Of a stretch of DNA of 51,442 bases, positions 14,743-23,233 are shown piece after piece. Position numbers and translations under genes: made by a program. Source of the stretch: Candidatus Babeliaceae bacterium. Lineage in GTDB: Bacteria > Babelota > Babeliae > Babelales > Babelaceae. The stretch lies in assembly GCA_016933915.1 (NCBI GenBank), contig JAFFZZ010000099.1:1-51442 (forward strand), in the 5' to 3' direction. The notes below the pieces were generated by a model that was given only the letters and a program-made list of their open reading frames with translations, ran no database searches and was not told the origin of the DNA. The number at the start of each line of letters is the position of its first letter. Positions within the stretch are counted from its first letter, which is position 1.

Positions 14743-15396
14743 TTACTCGCTATAACTTAGCTTCGATTGCGCTAAACGAGCCCAAACAGAATTACGCGCC
14801 ACCGGACCACTAAATTCTTTCCACACCTCTTCAGCACCGCGCCGATCACCACCATCAAAAGCAATAAGCCCGAGATAGTAAGCTGCCATCTCACGTTGCT
14901 GATTGCGCGGATCATGAGCCAATGTCTGCAATTCCTGCATACCCGCTTCTCGTGTCTTCTGATCAGCAGAATCAATTTTCATAAGCGCTTTTTTGACGGC
15001 ATAAAAACCATACATTGCTGCATCATCAGAGAGTGCTCCAACAGCTCGTTCCATAAGAGCACAGGCTTTTGTACGATCTCCTTGGGCAAGCGCCAAGTCA
15101 GCGTCTAACGCTAAAAAGTAAGGTGCTAATGATGAACGAGAATACCGTTCATATCCAACACCCGTCTCCAAACGCGCCTGTTCAAGCAGCGCAGGCTGCT
15201 TCTCCTTTAAAGCACGCTCTACAATCTCCATGCAGTGCGCCAATTCCTGTTGGGCACGAGCATTATAACGGTTCGAATACCAGCGATATACAACAACATC
15301 AACCCCGACAAATGCCACAATAAGTAGTCCTATGAGCATATATCGTCGGCTACGTTGTTGTCTCACGGCAGTGCGATACCATTCAACAACCTTCAT
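14743..15396 (-). CDS. Single-pass membrane protein with TPR-like domain (YfgM/DUF-type)
   Basis: The 217-residue protein starts with a cytoplasmic arginine-rich stretch (MKVVEWYRTAVRQQRSRRY). One membrane helix (about 20-39) follows, then a helical extracytoplasmic domain with TPR-like pairs: YFLALDADLALAQGDRTKACALMERAV, AMYGFYAVKKALMKI, and AAYYLGLIAFDGGDRRGAEEVWKEF. The topology and helix pattern match YfgM-like ancillary proteins that act near the Sec translocon and BAM-dependent folding; that similarity is structural recall. GGAGTGAG precedes the ATG. It lies 45 bases after rpmF and 20 bases before gltX on the same strand. TPR domains mediate protein contacts and no catalytic motif is present. 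Confidence 0.8.
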   Translation of the reverse strand: MKVVEWYRTAVRQQRSRRYMLIGLLIVAFVGVDVVVYRWYSNRYNARAQQELAHCMEIVERALKEKQPALLEQARLETGVGYERYSRSSLAPYFLALDADLALAQGDRTKACALMERAVGALSDDAAMYGFYAVKKALMKIDSADQKTREAGMQELQTLAHDPRNQQREMAAYYLGLIAFDGGDRRGAEEVWKEFSGPVARNSVWARLAQSKLSYSE

Positions 15397-15441
15397 ACTC
15401 TCACTCCAAAAATGTTAAAATCTTTCCTTATTTGCCGCTCG

Positions 15442-15708
15442 TTACTCGCCTTGCGCGCCTTCTTGTGGCTGCTGGGCTTTTTTTGAACGGACCTCGTCAC
15501 GCGAAAGAGCGCGATCCTTTTTAGTGCGCAACACCTTTTTGCCCCGGTAAAAACCACAATTTGGACAGACTTGATGCGGCAACCGTGGCGTAGGAGAAGC
15601 TTGGCATGAACCTTCATGGCAAAACATTAAAGGCTGCGGATCAAGCCCCTTATTAGCACTACGCATATCTCGGCGTGAACGGGATAATTTTCTCTTTGGT
15701 ACTGGCAT
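15442..15708 (-). CDS. rpmF: 50S ribosomal protein L32
   Basis: The 88-residue protein has the L32 start MPVPKRKLSRSRRDMRSA, a central zinc-ribbon-like region with MFCHEGSC and VCPNCGFYRGKKV, and a charged tail (SRDEVRSKKAQQPQEGAQGE) longer than in most homologues. The second cysteine pair has canonical C-x-x-C spacing, but the first is C-x4-C rather than C-x-x-C. CAGGAG lies 7 bases before the ATG. The gene is separated from dprA by 82 bases and followed by the TPR membrane protein, so the usual rpmF-plsX-fab arrangement is not kept, although acpP is three genes downstream. Confidence 0.95.
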   Translation of the reverse strand: MPVPKRKLSRSRRDMRSANKGLDPQPLMFCHEGSCQASPTPRLPHQVCPNCGFYRGKKVLRTKKDRALSRDEVRSKKAQQPQEGAQGE

Positions 15709-15790
15709 ATTAATGCTCCTGTTATAAACAAACTTGTATTATTAGTGTATCTGAAAGAAAGATTACTCGCAACGACCTTTTCATGGCCCG

Positions 15791-16894
15791 TTATATCGCT
15801 TGCGTAGAAACCCACCGACCAGTAAAATCCTGCAAAATAGCGCCAGTAATCTGCAAATTAAAAAGACGATCTTGCATTTCAACGGCCGGCACAGGGACCT
15901 CGTGCAACAGTTCATCAAACGTACGCGGCACACGGCAAAAAAAAACAAGTGGATCAGTGGTGCTCGCAGACTTTGCAGTTGACTCAGAACTCATGTCCTC
16001 ACAGACTTCCCACCCCAATGCCCGCAATAAATCAGTAGCACTGGTTACAGGGGTTGCACCCTCTTCAAGAAGCCTATGGCAACCAACACTCAATGGATTG
16101 AAAATATCTCCAGGAACTACACAGACAGTGCGGCCTTGTTCAAGTGCCTGAAGCGCGGTAATACGTGCTCCACTCTTTTCTGCCGCTTGCACCACTACCG
16201 TTGCCTGACACATCCCAGAAATAATACGGTTCCGCGCCGGGAAATGCCCTGGCAACGCTGCTGTCCCCAATGAAAACGAACTCAACAACGTTCCTCCAGA
16301 TGCAACAATCCGATCGAAAAGTCGCTTATTAACCGCCGGATATGGTCTCAAGAGCCCGGATCCGAGAACAGCCACCGTCTTTCCCCCCGCACATAACGCT
16401 GCCTCATGTGCCATTGTATCCGCACCAATCGCACCGCCGCTCACTATGACAGCCCCCGCGGAAAGGGCACCCGGAACAAGGGTCTCAACTACACGACGCG
16501 CATAATCACCCGCCTGACGAGAACCCACAAATGCCACCGCACGTTCCGCACCATGCGGCGAAGCACCGCACCAGTAAAGAATTGTTGGCGGAAGGTAAAT
16601 TTCACGTAAAAGCGCTGGATAATCGTCTTCCCCGAGCACTACCCACGAAATCTGGTGACGCTCAAGAAGATGAAGTTCGCGATCAAGCATCGCCTTACAA
16701 CGCAAACCATCAACGAAAAGCTTACTCAGCCGTTCTGAGAATCCGATACGCTCAATAAAATCAGCAATCCGCCATTGATAAAGATCAGGAAAGGAACATT
16801 GCGGTAAAAAACGCTGCAAACGAGCTAATACCGCCGGACCAACACCGTCAATCAAGGAGCAGTGGAGAATCACCTCACGTGTTGATTGACTCAT
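15791..16894 (-). CDS. dprA: DNA processing protein DprA
   Basis: DprA binds incoming single-stranded DNA and loads RecA during natural transformation. The 367-residue protein has an N-terminal helical region with IDGVGPAVLARL and a Rossmann-like core. The core carries VAFVGSRQAGDYARR (about 118-132), IVSGGAIGADTMAHEAAL, KTVAVLGSGL, FPARNRIISGM and EQGRTVCVVPGDI. A C-terminal winged-helix-like domain follows (RTFDELLHEVPVPAVEMQDRLFNLQITGAI). Start ATG 16892-16894 overlaps the gyrA stop codon (ATGA), so translation is coupled to gyrA. DprA is widespread and its presence alone does not prove competence, but it is compatible with DNA uptake in this lineage. Confidence 0.95.
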   Translation of the reverse strand: MSQSTREVILHCSLIDGVGPAVLARLQRFLPQCSFPDLYQWRIADFIERIGFSERLSKLFVDGLRCKAMLDRELHLLERHQISWVVLGEDDYPALLREIYLPPTILYWCGASPHGAERAVAFVGSRQAGDYARRVVETLVPGALSAGAVIVSGGAIGADTMAHEAALCAGGKTVAVLGSGLLRPYPAVNKRLFDRIVASGGTLLSSFSLGTAALPGHFPARNRIISGMCQATVVVQAAEKSGARITALQALEQGRTVCVVPGDIFNPLSVGCHRLLEEGATPVTSATDLLRALGWEVCEDMSSESTAKSASTTDPLVFFCRVPRTFDELLHEVPVPAVEMQDRLFNLQITGAILQDFTGRWVSTQAI

Positions 16895-19362
16895 GATACC
16901 GCTTCACGCTCCGGAGTTACTGGCTCTTCAGCCCCTTCTTCACCATCTTCATCATGTACCACGGCAACGCCAACAAGCCGCTGCTCAGGATCCAAGCGAA
17001 TAAGACGAACCCCTTTTGCTTGACGCCCCATAGTTCGAACCTCTTTGGGATGAAGACGAATTATTTTGCCAACAGCATCAATAAGCAAGAGACTTGCAAT
17101 ATCATCAACAACCTGTAACCCAATAACTTTGCCATTTCGCTTGTCTGCTGGAATCGTACGAACCCCCATACCGCCACGATGCGCTATACGGAAATCTCCA
17201 ACGCGAACACGCTTACCATAGCCACGTTCAGTTGCAAAAAGAATATCTCGATCGTCAGCAACTACTTCCATACCGATGACTCGATCGCCCTTACGCAGTT
17301 TTATGCCACGAACGCCAGCAGCTTGACGTCCCATAGCGCGTACCTCGCCCTCTTTGAAGCGAATGCCATACCCTTCAGCCGTCGCCAAGACAATAGAGTC
17401 AAGACCCGAGCTTAGAGAGCAAAATGCTAGTTCATCGCCCTCATTAAGCGTCACTGCCCTAATACCCGTACTGCGCACCTTCGCAAACGCAGATGCTTCA
17501 ACACGTTTGATAACACCCAGTTTAGTAACCATAACCAAAAATTTATCCGCAAAATCACGCGCGCAGAGCAACCGAACCACATGTTCGCCTTCTTGCAACG
17601 GGAGGATATTAACAATAGCACGTCCCTTGGCGACACGGGAACCTTCAGGAATTTCAAAAACCTGTTTGCTATAGACACGCCCCAAACTGGTAAAGAAGAG
17701 CAATTCATCATGGTTTCGCGTTGCAAAAATATCCTGTACTACATCATCTGACTCTTCTAGGGTTGCCATACCTTTCTTACCTTTGCCACCGCGATGTTGA
17801 ATGCCATACACCTCAAGCGGAACCCGTTTGATATACCCTTTACGAGTCAACGTCACCACAACACTCTCGTCAGGGATCAGATCAGCCTCGGTCATTGCAT
17901 CAAGCGCCCCTTCAATACGGGTGCGTCGATCATCGGCATAAAGATCACGACACTCGACGAGTTCTTTTTTAATCTCAGAACGTAAAACATCAACATCTTC
18001 AAGAACACTTTGATAAAATGCGATAGCTACTCGTAGTCTTTCTATCTCAGCGTGAATCTTTTCTTGCTCAAGACCAGTTAACCGGTTTAAACGCATATCG
18101 AGAATAGCAACACATTGCTCAGGAGTAAGTGAAAGAGCCGCTTGCAGGCGCTCAGAAGCCTCCTCAGCTGTTCGTGATGCTTTGATAAGTTTAACCGCCT
18201 CGTCAATATGAGCTAAAACAATAAGGAAACCTTCAAAGAGATGTACTCGCTCACGCGCCCGCGTTAAATCATACTCAGTTCGCTTGGTAACCACCTCGCG
18301 ACGATGCGTCAAAAATTCTTCAATCAGACGACGCAGCGGAAAAATAAGCGGCTGATTATTCAGCAGCGCTAGCATTAAAATACTTATAGAGGTCTGAAGC
18401 TGTGTATACTTGTAAAGCTGATTGATAATTACATCGGGAATTTCCCCCCGCCGCAACTCAATTACTACACGCATACCTTTTCTATCTGATTCATCCCGTA
18501 TATTGGTAACACCCTCGATTACCTTTGCTTTCACCAGATCAGCAATTTTCACGATAAGGTCAGCCTTAATTACCTGATAGGGCAATTCAGAAATAACAAT
18601 GATGCCGCCTTTTTTCCCTTCTTCAACAGAAACCACACCGCGCACAATCACATTGCCACGACCGGTCCGATACGCCTGAACAATACCGGAACGACCACAA
18701 ATAATACCGCCGGTTGGAAAGTCCGGGCCAGGAACTATTGAAAATAACTCTTCCTCAGAAACCTCGTCGCCACGTTCGAGCAGCAAGAGACACGCATCGA
18801 CTACTTCACCCAAATTATGAGGGGGAATCGACGTTGCCATACCAACCGCAATTCCGGTTGTCCCATTCACCAAAAGATGGGGGATACGACTTGGCAGAAC
18901 AGTAGGTTCAACAGTAGAATCATCAAAATTGGGTACAAAAGGAACCGTCTTTTTATCAAGATCAGCAAGTAGCTCCTGGGAAATTTTTTGCATGCGCACT
19001 TCGGTATAGCGCATCGCGGCAGCATTATCGCCATCGATAGAACCCCAGTTTCCTTGTCCATCCAACAACGGGTACCGCTTAGAAAAATCTTGCACCATCC
19101 CGACCATGGTATTGTACACAGCTTGGTCTCCGTGAGGATGATACCGTCCAAGCACCTCACCAACAACACGAACCGACTTGTGATATGGCTTGTTGTAATG
19201 AAAACCCAACTGATTCATCGTATACAAAACACGACGATGGACAGGCTTCAAACCATCGCGCACATCCGGAATAGCGCGACTGACCACCACAGACATCGCA
19301 TAATCTAAAAACGATGACTGTAATTCTTCTTCAATCACGACCGGTTTGGTGCGCTCTTGCAT
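16891..19362 (-). CDS. gyrA: DNA gyrase subunit A
   Basis: GyrA cuts and rejoins DNA during ATP-driven negative supercoiling. The 823-residue protein has the breakage-reunion domain with GLKPVHRRVLYTM, YHPHGDQAVYNT and the catalytic Arg118-Tyr119 in AAMRYTE. It then has a long coiled-coil region and a C-terminal pinwheel with repeated blades (RGYGKRVRVGDF, RTMGRQAKGVRLI). The GyrA-box is present as QHRGGKGKKG, one residue off QRRGGKG, which favours gyrase over ParC. At the positions equivalent to E. coli Ser83 and Asp87 the protein has Gln80 and Asn84. AAGGGC lies about 6 bases before the ATG. dprA overlaps its 3' end by four bases. The acidic C-terminal tail resembles that of other GyrA proteins. 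Confidence 0.96.
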   Translation of the reverse strand: MQERTKPVVIEEELQSSFLDYAMSVVVSRAIPDVRDGLKPVHRRVLYTMNQLGFHYNKPYHKSVRVVGEVLGRYHPHGDQAVYNTMVGMVQDFSKRYPLLDGQGNWGSIDGDNAAAMRYTEVRMQKISQELLADLDKKTVPFVPNFDDSTVEPTVLPSRIPHLLVNGTTGIAVGMATSIPPHNLGEVVDACLLLLERGDEVSEEELFSIVPGPDFPTGGIICGRSGIVQAYRTGRGNVIVRGVVSVEEGKKGGIIVISELPYQVIKADLIVKIADLVKAKVIEGVTNIRDESDRKGMRVVIELRRGEIPDVIINQLYKYTQLQTSISILMLALLNNQPLIFPLRRLIEEFLTHRREVVTKRTEYDLTRARERVHLFEGFLIVLAHIDEAVKLIKASRTAEEASERLQAALSLTPEQCVAILDMRLNRLTGLEQEKIHAEIERLRVAIAFYQSVLEDVDVLRSEIKKELVECRDLYADDRRTRIEGALDAMTEADLIPDESVVVTLTRKGYIKRVPLEVYGIQHRGGKGKKGMATLEESDDVVQDIFATRNHDELLFFTSLGRVYSKQVFEIPEGSRVAKGRAIVNILPLQEGEHVVRLLCARDFADKFLVMVTKLGVIKRVEASAFAKVRSTGIRAVTLNEGDELAFCSLSSGLDSIVLATAEGYGIRFKEGEVRAMGRQAAGVRGIKLRKGDRVIGMEVVADDRDILFATERGYGKRVRVGDFRIAHRGGMGVRTIPADKRNGKVIGLQVVDDIASLLLIDAVGKIIRLHPKEVRTMGRQAKGVRLIRLDPEQRLVGVAVVHDEDGEEGAEEPVTPEREAVS

Positions 19363-19479
19363 GGAAAAGCCCTTTATCTATAAAGAAAATTCATGTGTAT
19401 AGTCTTGGTAAGAACATAATGAGCATACAGCAAAAACCGAGTAGACTCAACGATCAAACGCTACTCCTTTTTCTCTTGT

Positions 19480-20478
19480 TTATTTGTTTGGATTCGAATC
19501 AGAAAAATTAGGCAGAACACTCTTCAATGAATTATGAAAATCATCATCATTCAAACACCACCCATTAAGAAGTGCATTTTTCACCTGTTCGCATGTCTGT
19601 TTCTTCTCAATGAGTTTATCCACAACAAACTTCCAAGGCGTACTTTCGCCTTCTTTGCACTTCAAAATGTAGTAGTCAAGATAAGAGGCTTTTGCAGCAT
19701 CAAAACCTTCTGGAAGTTTTGAAGAATCAAGTGCTTTTCCAACTTTCAGAGTAAAATCAACAAAGGGAAGCAGGGCCTCAACATTGTTTAAGTAATTATC
19801 GATTGGATATGACGAAGATGCAACGCACGTCAAAAGAGCGGTAAACGGTGTTTCGGTAAACCCTCTAACATCCCAATATGCATTAACCCATTTTTTTCTA
19901 TCCGCTTCAGAAAGAGCTTCCATAAGCGTTGCAATATTTCCGCCTTTTTTAGCCAAATTTACCAATAGCGGCTCCCCAGTCTGCGAATGCTTTGGCAACA
20001 TATAGCAAGGAAAATTTTTCTTTAGTTTTTCAACAGCGCTAGTAACCGCATACGAGGTCATCTCGTCATAAATTGATAACTCATCATAGAAATATCGCTT
20101 TATTTTTTCTTTATCAAAAAAACCTATGTCCCCATCCCCACATTTGAAGTCTTTTTTAAACTCATCAAAAAATCGACTACACAGCCCTTCACACCGCCTG
20201 TCCCAAAACTGATTCCAAGCAACTACAGTACCCACAACCAGAGCACCCGTCACCAAAAAACGGACAGAGCTTTGAACCAGCGTCGGCCCCCAGTGTTGCC
20301 ACAAGCTCGGTTTTTCCATCTTTGGGATTGCAAGAGGACTAACCCCTACCTTCCGTGACGATTCTCCTGTACTGAGAAGATTGCCCATGGCTCCGACTGG
20401 CGCTACTGGACACAAAAGGCCTAAAAAAATCGACAAACTCAAAACCGTTTTTTTACAACAATAAAGAATCGTATTCAT
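19480..20478 (-). CDS. Exported protein of unknown function, 332 aa
   Basis: The protein has a signal peptide (MNTILYCCKKTVLSLSIFLGLLCPVAPVGA). A second hydrophobic segment at about 70-90 (FLVTGALVVGTVVAWNQFW) is followed by CEGLCSRFFDEFKKDFKCGDG and then a mostly helical domain with no motif I recognise. TAGGAGC lies 6 bases before the ATG, so the gene is probably expressed. The plan of signal peptide, one membrane segment and helical domain recurs in the gene at 28994-29986, although sequence similarity between them is not evident. It faces the MNT/HEPN operon head to head across a 145-base gap. It is likely anchored in an envelope membrane and its role is unknown. Confidence 0.75.
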   Translation of the reverse strand: MNTILYCCKKTVLSLSIFLGLLCPVAPVGAMGNLLSTGESSRKVGVSPLAIPKMEKPSLWQHWGPTLVQSSVRFLVTGALVVGTVVAWNQFWDRRCEGLCSRFFDEFKKDFKCGDGDIGFFDKEKIKRYFYDELSIYDEMTSYAVTSAVEKLKKNFPCYMLPKHSQTGEPLLVNLAKKGGNIATLMEALSEADRKKWVNAYWDVRGFTETPFTALLTCVASSSYPIDNYLNNVEALLPFVDFTLKVGKALDSSKLPEGFDAAKASYLDYYILKCKEGESTPWKFVVDKLIEKKQTCEQVKNALLNGWCLNDDDFHNSLKSVLPNFSDSNPNK

Positions 20479-20547
20479 ACTATTGCTCCTATTTTTTACC
20501 TGCTCGTGAGGAATTCTACTATTTTTTAAACAACCAACCTCACTATA

Positions 20548-20576
20548 TTGTTTTTAATATATCATTTTTGTAAAAT
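20548..20576 (+). promoter_or_regulatory. Promoter for the MNT/HEPN operon
   Basis: TTGTTT (20548-20553), a 17-base spacer and TAAAAT (20571-20576) lie 47 bases before the ATG of the nucleotidyltransferase gene, in a very AT-rich stretch. Confidence 0.55.
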
Positions 20577-20623
20577 TTATCTAGTGCAGATTGGTCAACT
20601 TTCTCACCTTTTAGGTAATATGA

Positions 20624-20932
20624 ATGAATACGGACACACAGGACATTGCCGCGCAATTCTACCCACAAATCTATACAATTGTACGCCGCCATTTTCCACA
20701 AGCACGAATCTATCTCTTTGGCTCTCGCGCAACCCATAAAAACCGCCCTGGTTCTGATATTGATATAGCAATCGACAACGGTTCGACAGTCGATTTTGCC
20801 ACTCTTCTTAAAGTTTGGGGAGAACTGGACGAATCAAACATACCCTACAAGGTTGATCTCGTAGACCTTCAGGCATCTTCAGAATCATTTCGTCAAGAAA
20901 TTTTTAAAAAGGGAGTATTATGGAACTTCTGA
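20624..20932 (+). CDS. MNT-type nucleotidyltransferase, antitoxin of a HEPN/MNT module
   Basis: The 102-residue minimal nucleotidyltransferase contains the hallmark IYLFGSRATHKNRPGSDIDIAID: the GS motif followed by D-x-D (about 26-45), and a further acidic residue in VDLVDLQ. Proteins of this group neutralise HEPN toxins, in studied systems by adding AMP to a tyrosine of the toxin. The gene overlaps the HEPN gene by 13 bases, which is typical of such pairs. A TAGG sequence lies about 8 bases before the ATG. The alternative reading, a nucleotidyltransferase with a substrate-binding partner, is the older annotation of the same arrangement. Confidence 0.88.
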   Translation: MNTDTQDIAAQFYPQIYTIVRRHFPQARIYLFGSRATHKNRPGSDIDIAIDNGSTVDFATLLKVWGELDESNIPYKVDLVDLQASSESFRQEIFKKGVLWNF

Positions 20933-21333
20933 AAGAACGAAAAACCGTACTTGATGCGGCCCTCAGAACTCTTGTTACCGCATTAGATGATGCCAACAAG
21001 TTTCCGGCCGACGCAGATGAAGAAGATTATCGCCGACATCGTGATTCAACGATCCAGCGATTTGAATATTGCACCGACCTCTTTTGGAAGTACCTCAAAT
21101 TCTTCATGGAAAAGGAACACGGTGTCACAGCCAAATCCCCAAAAAGCGCAATCAGGGAGGCCGTCGCAATCGAACTTATCTCAGGGAAAGAGGGTGAATT
21201 GGCGCTTCAGATGATTGACGCGCGAAATAATACGGCTTATATCTACCGTGAAGCTATAGCTGAGCAGATTTATCAACAGGTCCCTTACTACTTCAACCTG
21301 ATAATGTCAGTACTCAAACGCCTGAAGCAATAA
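20920..21333 (+). CDS. HEPN-domain toxin (HI0074-like nucleotidyltransferase partner)
   Basis: The 137-residue all-helical protein matches the HI0074-type group. It has STIQRFEYCTDLFWKYLKFFMEKEHG in the first half and the C-terminal motif MIDARNNTAYIYREAIAEQIYQQVPYYF. In the RN-x-x-x-H/Y RNase motif the Arg and Asn are kept (RNNTAYIY), with tyrosine rather than histidine at the last position. HEPN proteins of this kind act as ribonucleases held in check by the MNT partner. The start overlaps the upstream gene by 13 bases, and GGAG is found within the upstream gene just ahead of the ATG. Whether it is an active toxin depends on the altered last motif position. Confidence 0.83.
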   Translation: MELLKERKTVLDAALRTLVTALDDANKFPADADEEDYRRHRDSTIQRFEYCTDLFWKYLKFFMEKEHGVTAKSPKSAIREAVAIELISGKEGELALQMIDARNNTAYIYREAIAEQIYQQVPYYFNLIMSVLKRLKQ

Positions 21334-21363
21334 AAAGGTGCTCTTTCCGAGCGTACGCTTTTC

Positions 21364-21372
21364 TGCTATAAT
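21364..21372 (+). promoter_or_regulatory. Extended -10 promoter for lepA
   Basis: TGCTATAAT (21364-21372) is a perfect -10 hexamer with the TGn extension, 33 bases before the lepA ATG. The matching -35 window (about 21344-21349, TTTCCG) is poor, as expected for an extended -10 promoter. The neighbouring AGCGTACGCT is a short palindrome of unknown role. Confidence 0.65.
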
Positions 21373-21405
21373 TAAAGAAATGTTTTTTCCTATCAGCAGT
21401 CTCCT

Positions 21406-23232
21406 ATGGATGAAAAAAAAATAAAATTACAGGGTTTCACCCCTGAGTGCGTACGCAATTTTTCTGTTATTGCCCATATTGATCATGGCAAATCAACCCT
21501 TTGTGACCGATTACTTGAGGTAACCGGCACTATTTCGTCACGAATCCGACATGAACAGTTTCTGGACAAGCTTCCCGTTGAACGCGAACGAGGTATCACC
21601 GTCAAAGCACAGACAGCATCAATGTTTTACAATTTCGACGGCACAGATTATCTTCTCAATCTTATCGATACCCCTGGCCACGTCGACTTTAGCTACGAAG
21701 TTTCACGATCTCTGTATGCATGTCAGGGTGCCCTCCTCCTTGTCGATGCCTCGCAAGGGGCACAGGCACAAACGGTTGCCAACTTTTACCTTGCATTTGA
21801 ACAGAATTTGACCATCATTCCGGTCATCAACAAAATTGACATGGCTGCCGCACACCCCGAAATGGTCGAGCATGAGCTCAAAACTCTTTTTGACTTCAAC
21901 CACGAAGACATTCTCCGTGCTTCAGCCAAAACCGGCGCAGGAATCAACGATATTTTAAAAGCAATAGTCACCAAATTACCGCCGCCACAGGGAAATCCAG
22001 CGGGGCAACTCAAAGCCCTTCTTTTCGACTCGTGGTACGATGAATATCAAGGGGTAATAGTCCTCATCGCGCTTAAAGACGGGGCCCTTTCAAAAGGAGA
22101 CCAGATTTCATTGGCACAAACAGGACGCAGCTATGAGGCTCTTGAAGTCGGACTTATGTTCCCTGATCGTGTTCCCGTTCAAACACTCTACGCCGGACAA
22201 GTTGGGTATCTCATCGCCGGCATGAAGAGCGTCCGTGAAGCACGCGTCGGAGACACTGTTCATCTGGCAAAAAAAGAGGTAATTCCGTTCCCGGGCTTTA
22301 AACCCGCGCAACCAATGGTCTTTGCCGGTATTTATCCAGTCGATGCTTCAGATTTCGATCTTTTGCGGGACGCTATTGAAAAATTGACTCTCAATGATGC
22401 AAGTGTTTCGGTCGAAAAGACAAGCTCTTCGGCACTTGGCCTCGGCTTTCAATGCGGCTTTCTAGGACTTCTGCATATGGATGTTTTTAAACAGCGATTA
22501 GAACAAGAGTACAATCTGTCAGTCATTGCAACAGCACCAAGTGTACTTTATGAAATAGTACGCACTAACGGCGAAACTGAAAAAATCAGCAACCCGTCGT
22601 CTTTTCCCGACCGCCAATTTATCGAAGAAATTCGCGAACCCACAGTCCGCGCAACAATCATTGTCCCGAAAGAATATATCGGTCCCATTATGCAACTCTG
22701 CCAAGACAGGAGAGGCGTGCAACAAGAATTCACCTTTCTTAGCGAGGATCGCGTAATTCTCATCTATCGTCTCCCGCTCAACGAAATCGCAACCGATTTT
22801 TATGATCAACTCAAATCTCTCAGCTCTGGCTATGCAAGTTTGGATTATGAACGCGCTGGGTATCAGACATCAGATCTGGTAAAAATGGACATTTTACTGA
22901 GCGGAAAAGCGGTGGACACATTATCACTTATCGTGCATGAAGATAATGCATATCGCATTGGACGCTCTCTCACTAAAAAGCTCAAAACGGCAATACCTCG
23001 GCAACAATTTGAAGTAGTTATTCAAGCAGCAATCGGAGCAAAAATTATTGCTCGCGAATCTATCGCACCTGTCAGGAAAGACGTTATCGCAAAGTGTTAT
23101 GGTGGCGATATAACCAGAAAACGCAAATTATTAGAGAAACAAAAAGAGGGCAAAAAACGTATGAAGCAGGTTGGGTCAGTAGAAGTGCCGCAGGAGGCAT
23201 TCCTCGCCATCCTCAAAAACGAAGGTTCATAA
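21406..23232 (+). CDS. lepA: Elongation factor 4 (LepA)
   Basis: LepA is a ribosome-bound GTPase that acts on initiation or stalled elongation, reportedly by back-translocation. The 608-residue protein has the GTPase motifs AHIDHGKSTL, RGITVKAQT, DTPGHVDFSYE and NKIDM. The EF-G-like domains follow, then the LepA-specific C-terminal domain (AIGAKIIARESIAPVRKDVIAKCYGGDITRKRKLLEKQKEGKKRM). The first residues MDEKKIKLQGFTPECVRNFSVIAHIDHG follow the family start. No good Shine-Dalgarno sequence precedes the ATG. The next gene begins one base after the stop codon, so the two are cotranscribed and probably coupled. Confidence 0.97.
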   Translation: MDEKKIKLQGFTPECVRNFSVIAHIDHGKSTLCDRLLEVTGTISSRIRHEQFLDKLPVERERGITVKAQTASMFYNFDGTDYLLNLIDTPGHVDFSYEVSRSLYACQGALLLVDASQGAQAQTVANFYLAFEQNLTIIPVINKIDMAAAHPEMVEHELKTLFDFNHEDILRASAKTGAGINDILKAIVTKLPPPQGNPAGQLKALLFDSWYDEYQGVIVLIALKDGALSKGDQISLAQTGRSYEALEVGLMFPDRVPVQTLYAGQVGYLIAGMKSVREARVGDTVHLAKKEVIPFPGFKPAQPMVFAGIYPVDASDFDLLRDAIEKLTLNDASVSVEKTSSSALGLGFQCGFLGLLHMDVFKQRLEQEYNLSVIATAPSVLYEIVRTNGETEKISNPSSFPDRQFIEEIREPTVRATIIVPKEYIGPIMQLCQDRRGVQQEFTFLSEDRVILIYRLPLNEIATDFYDQLKSLSSGYASLDYERAGYQTSDLVKMDILLSGKAVDTLSLIVHEDNAYRIGRSLTKKLKTAIPRQQFEVVIQAAIGAKIIARESIAPVRKDVIAKCYGGDITRKRKLLEKQKEGKKRMKQVGSVEVPQEAFLAILKNEGS

Positions 23233-23233
23233 C

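Noticed and set aside
21344-21360. AGCGTACGCT palindrome before lepA as a terminator
   Set aside because: The arms leave no room for a loop and no T-tract of useful length follows.
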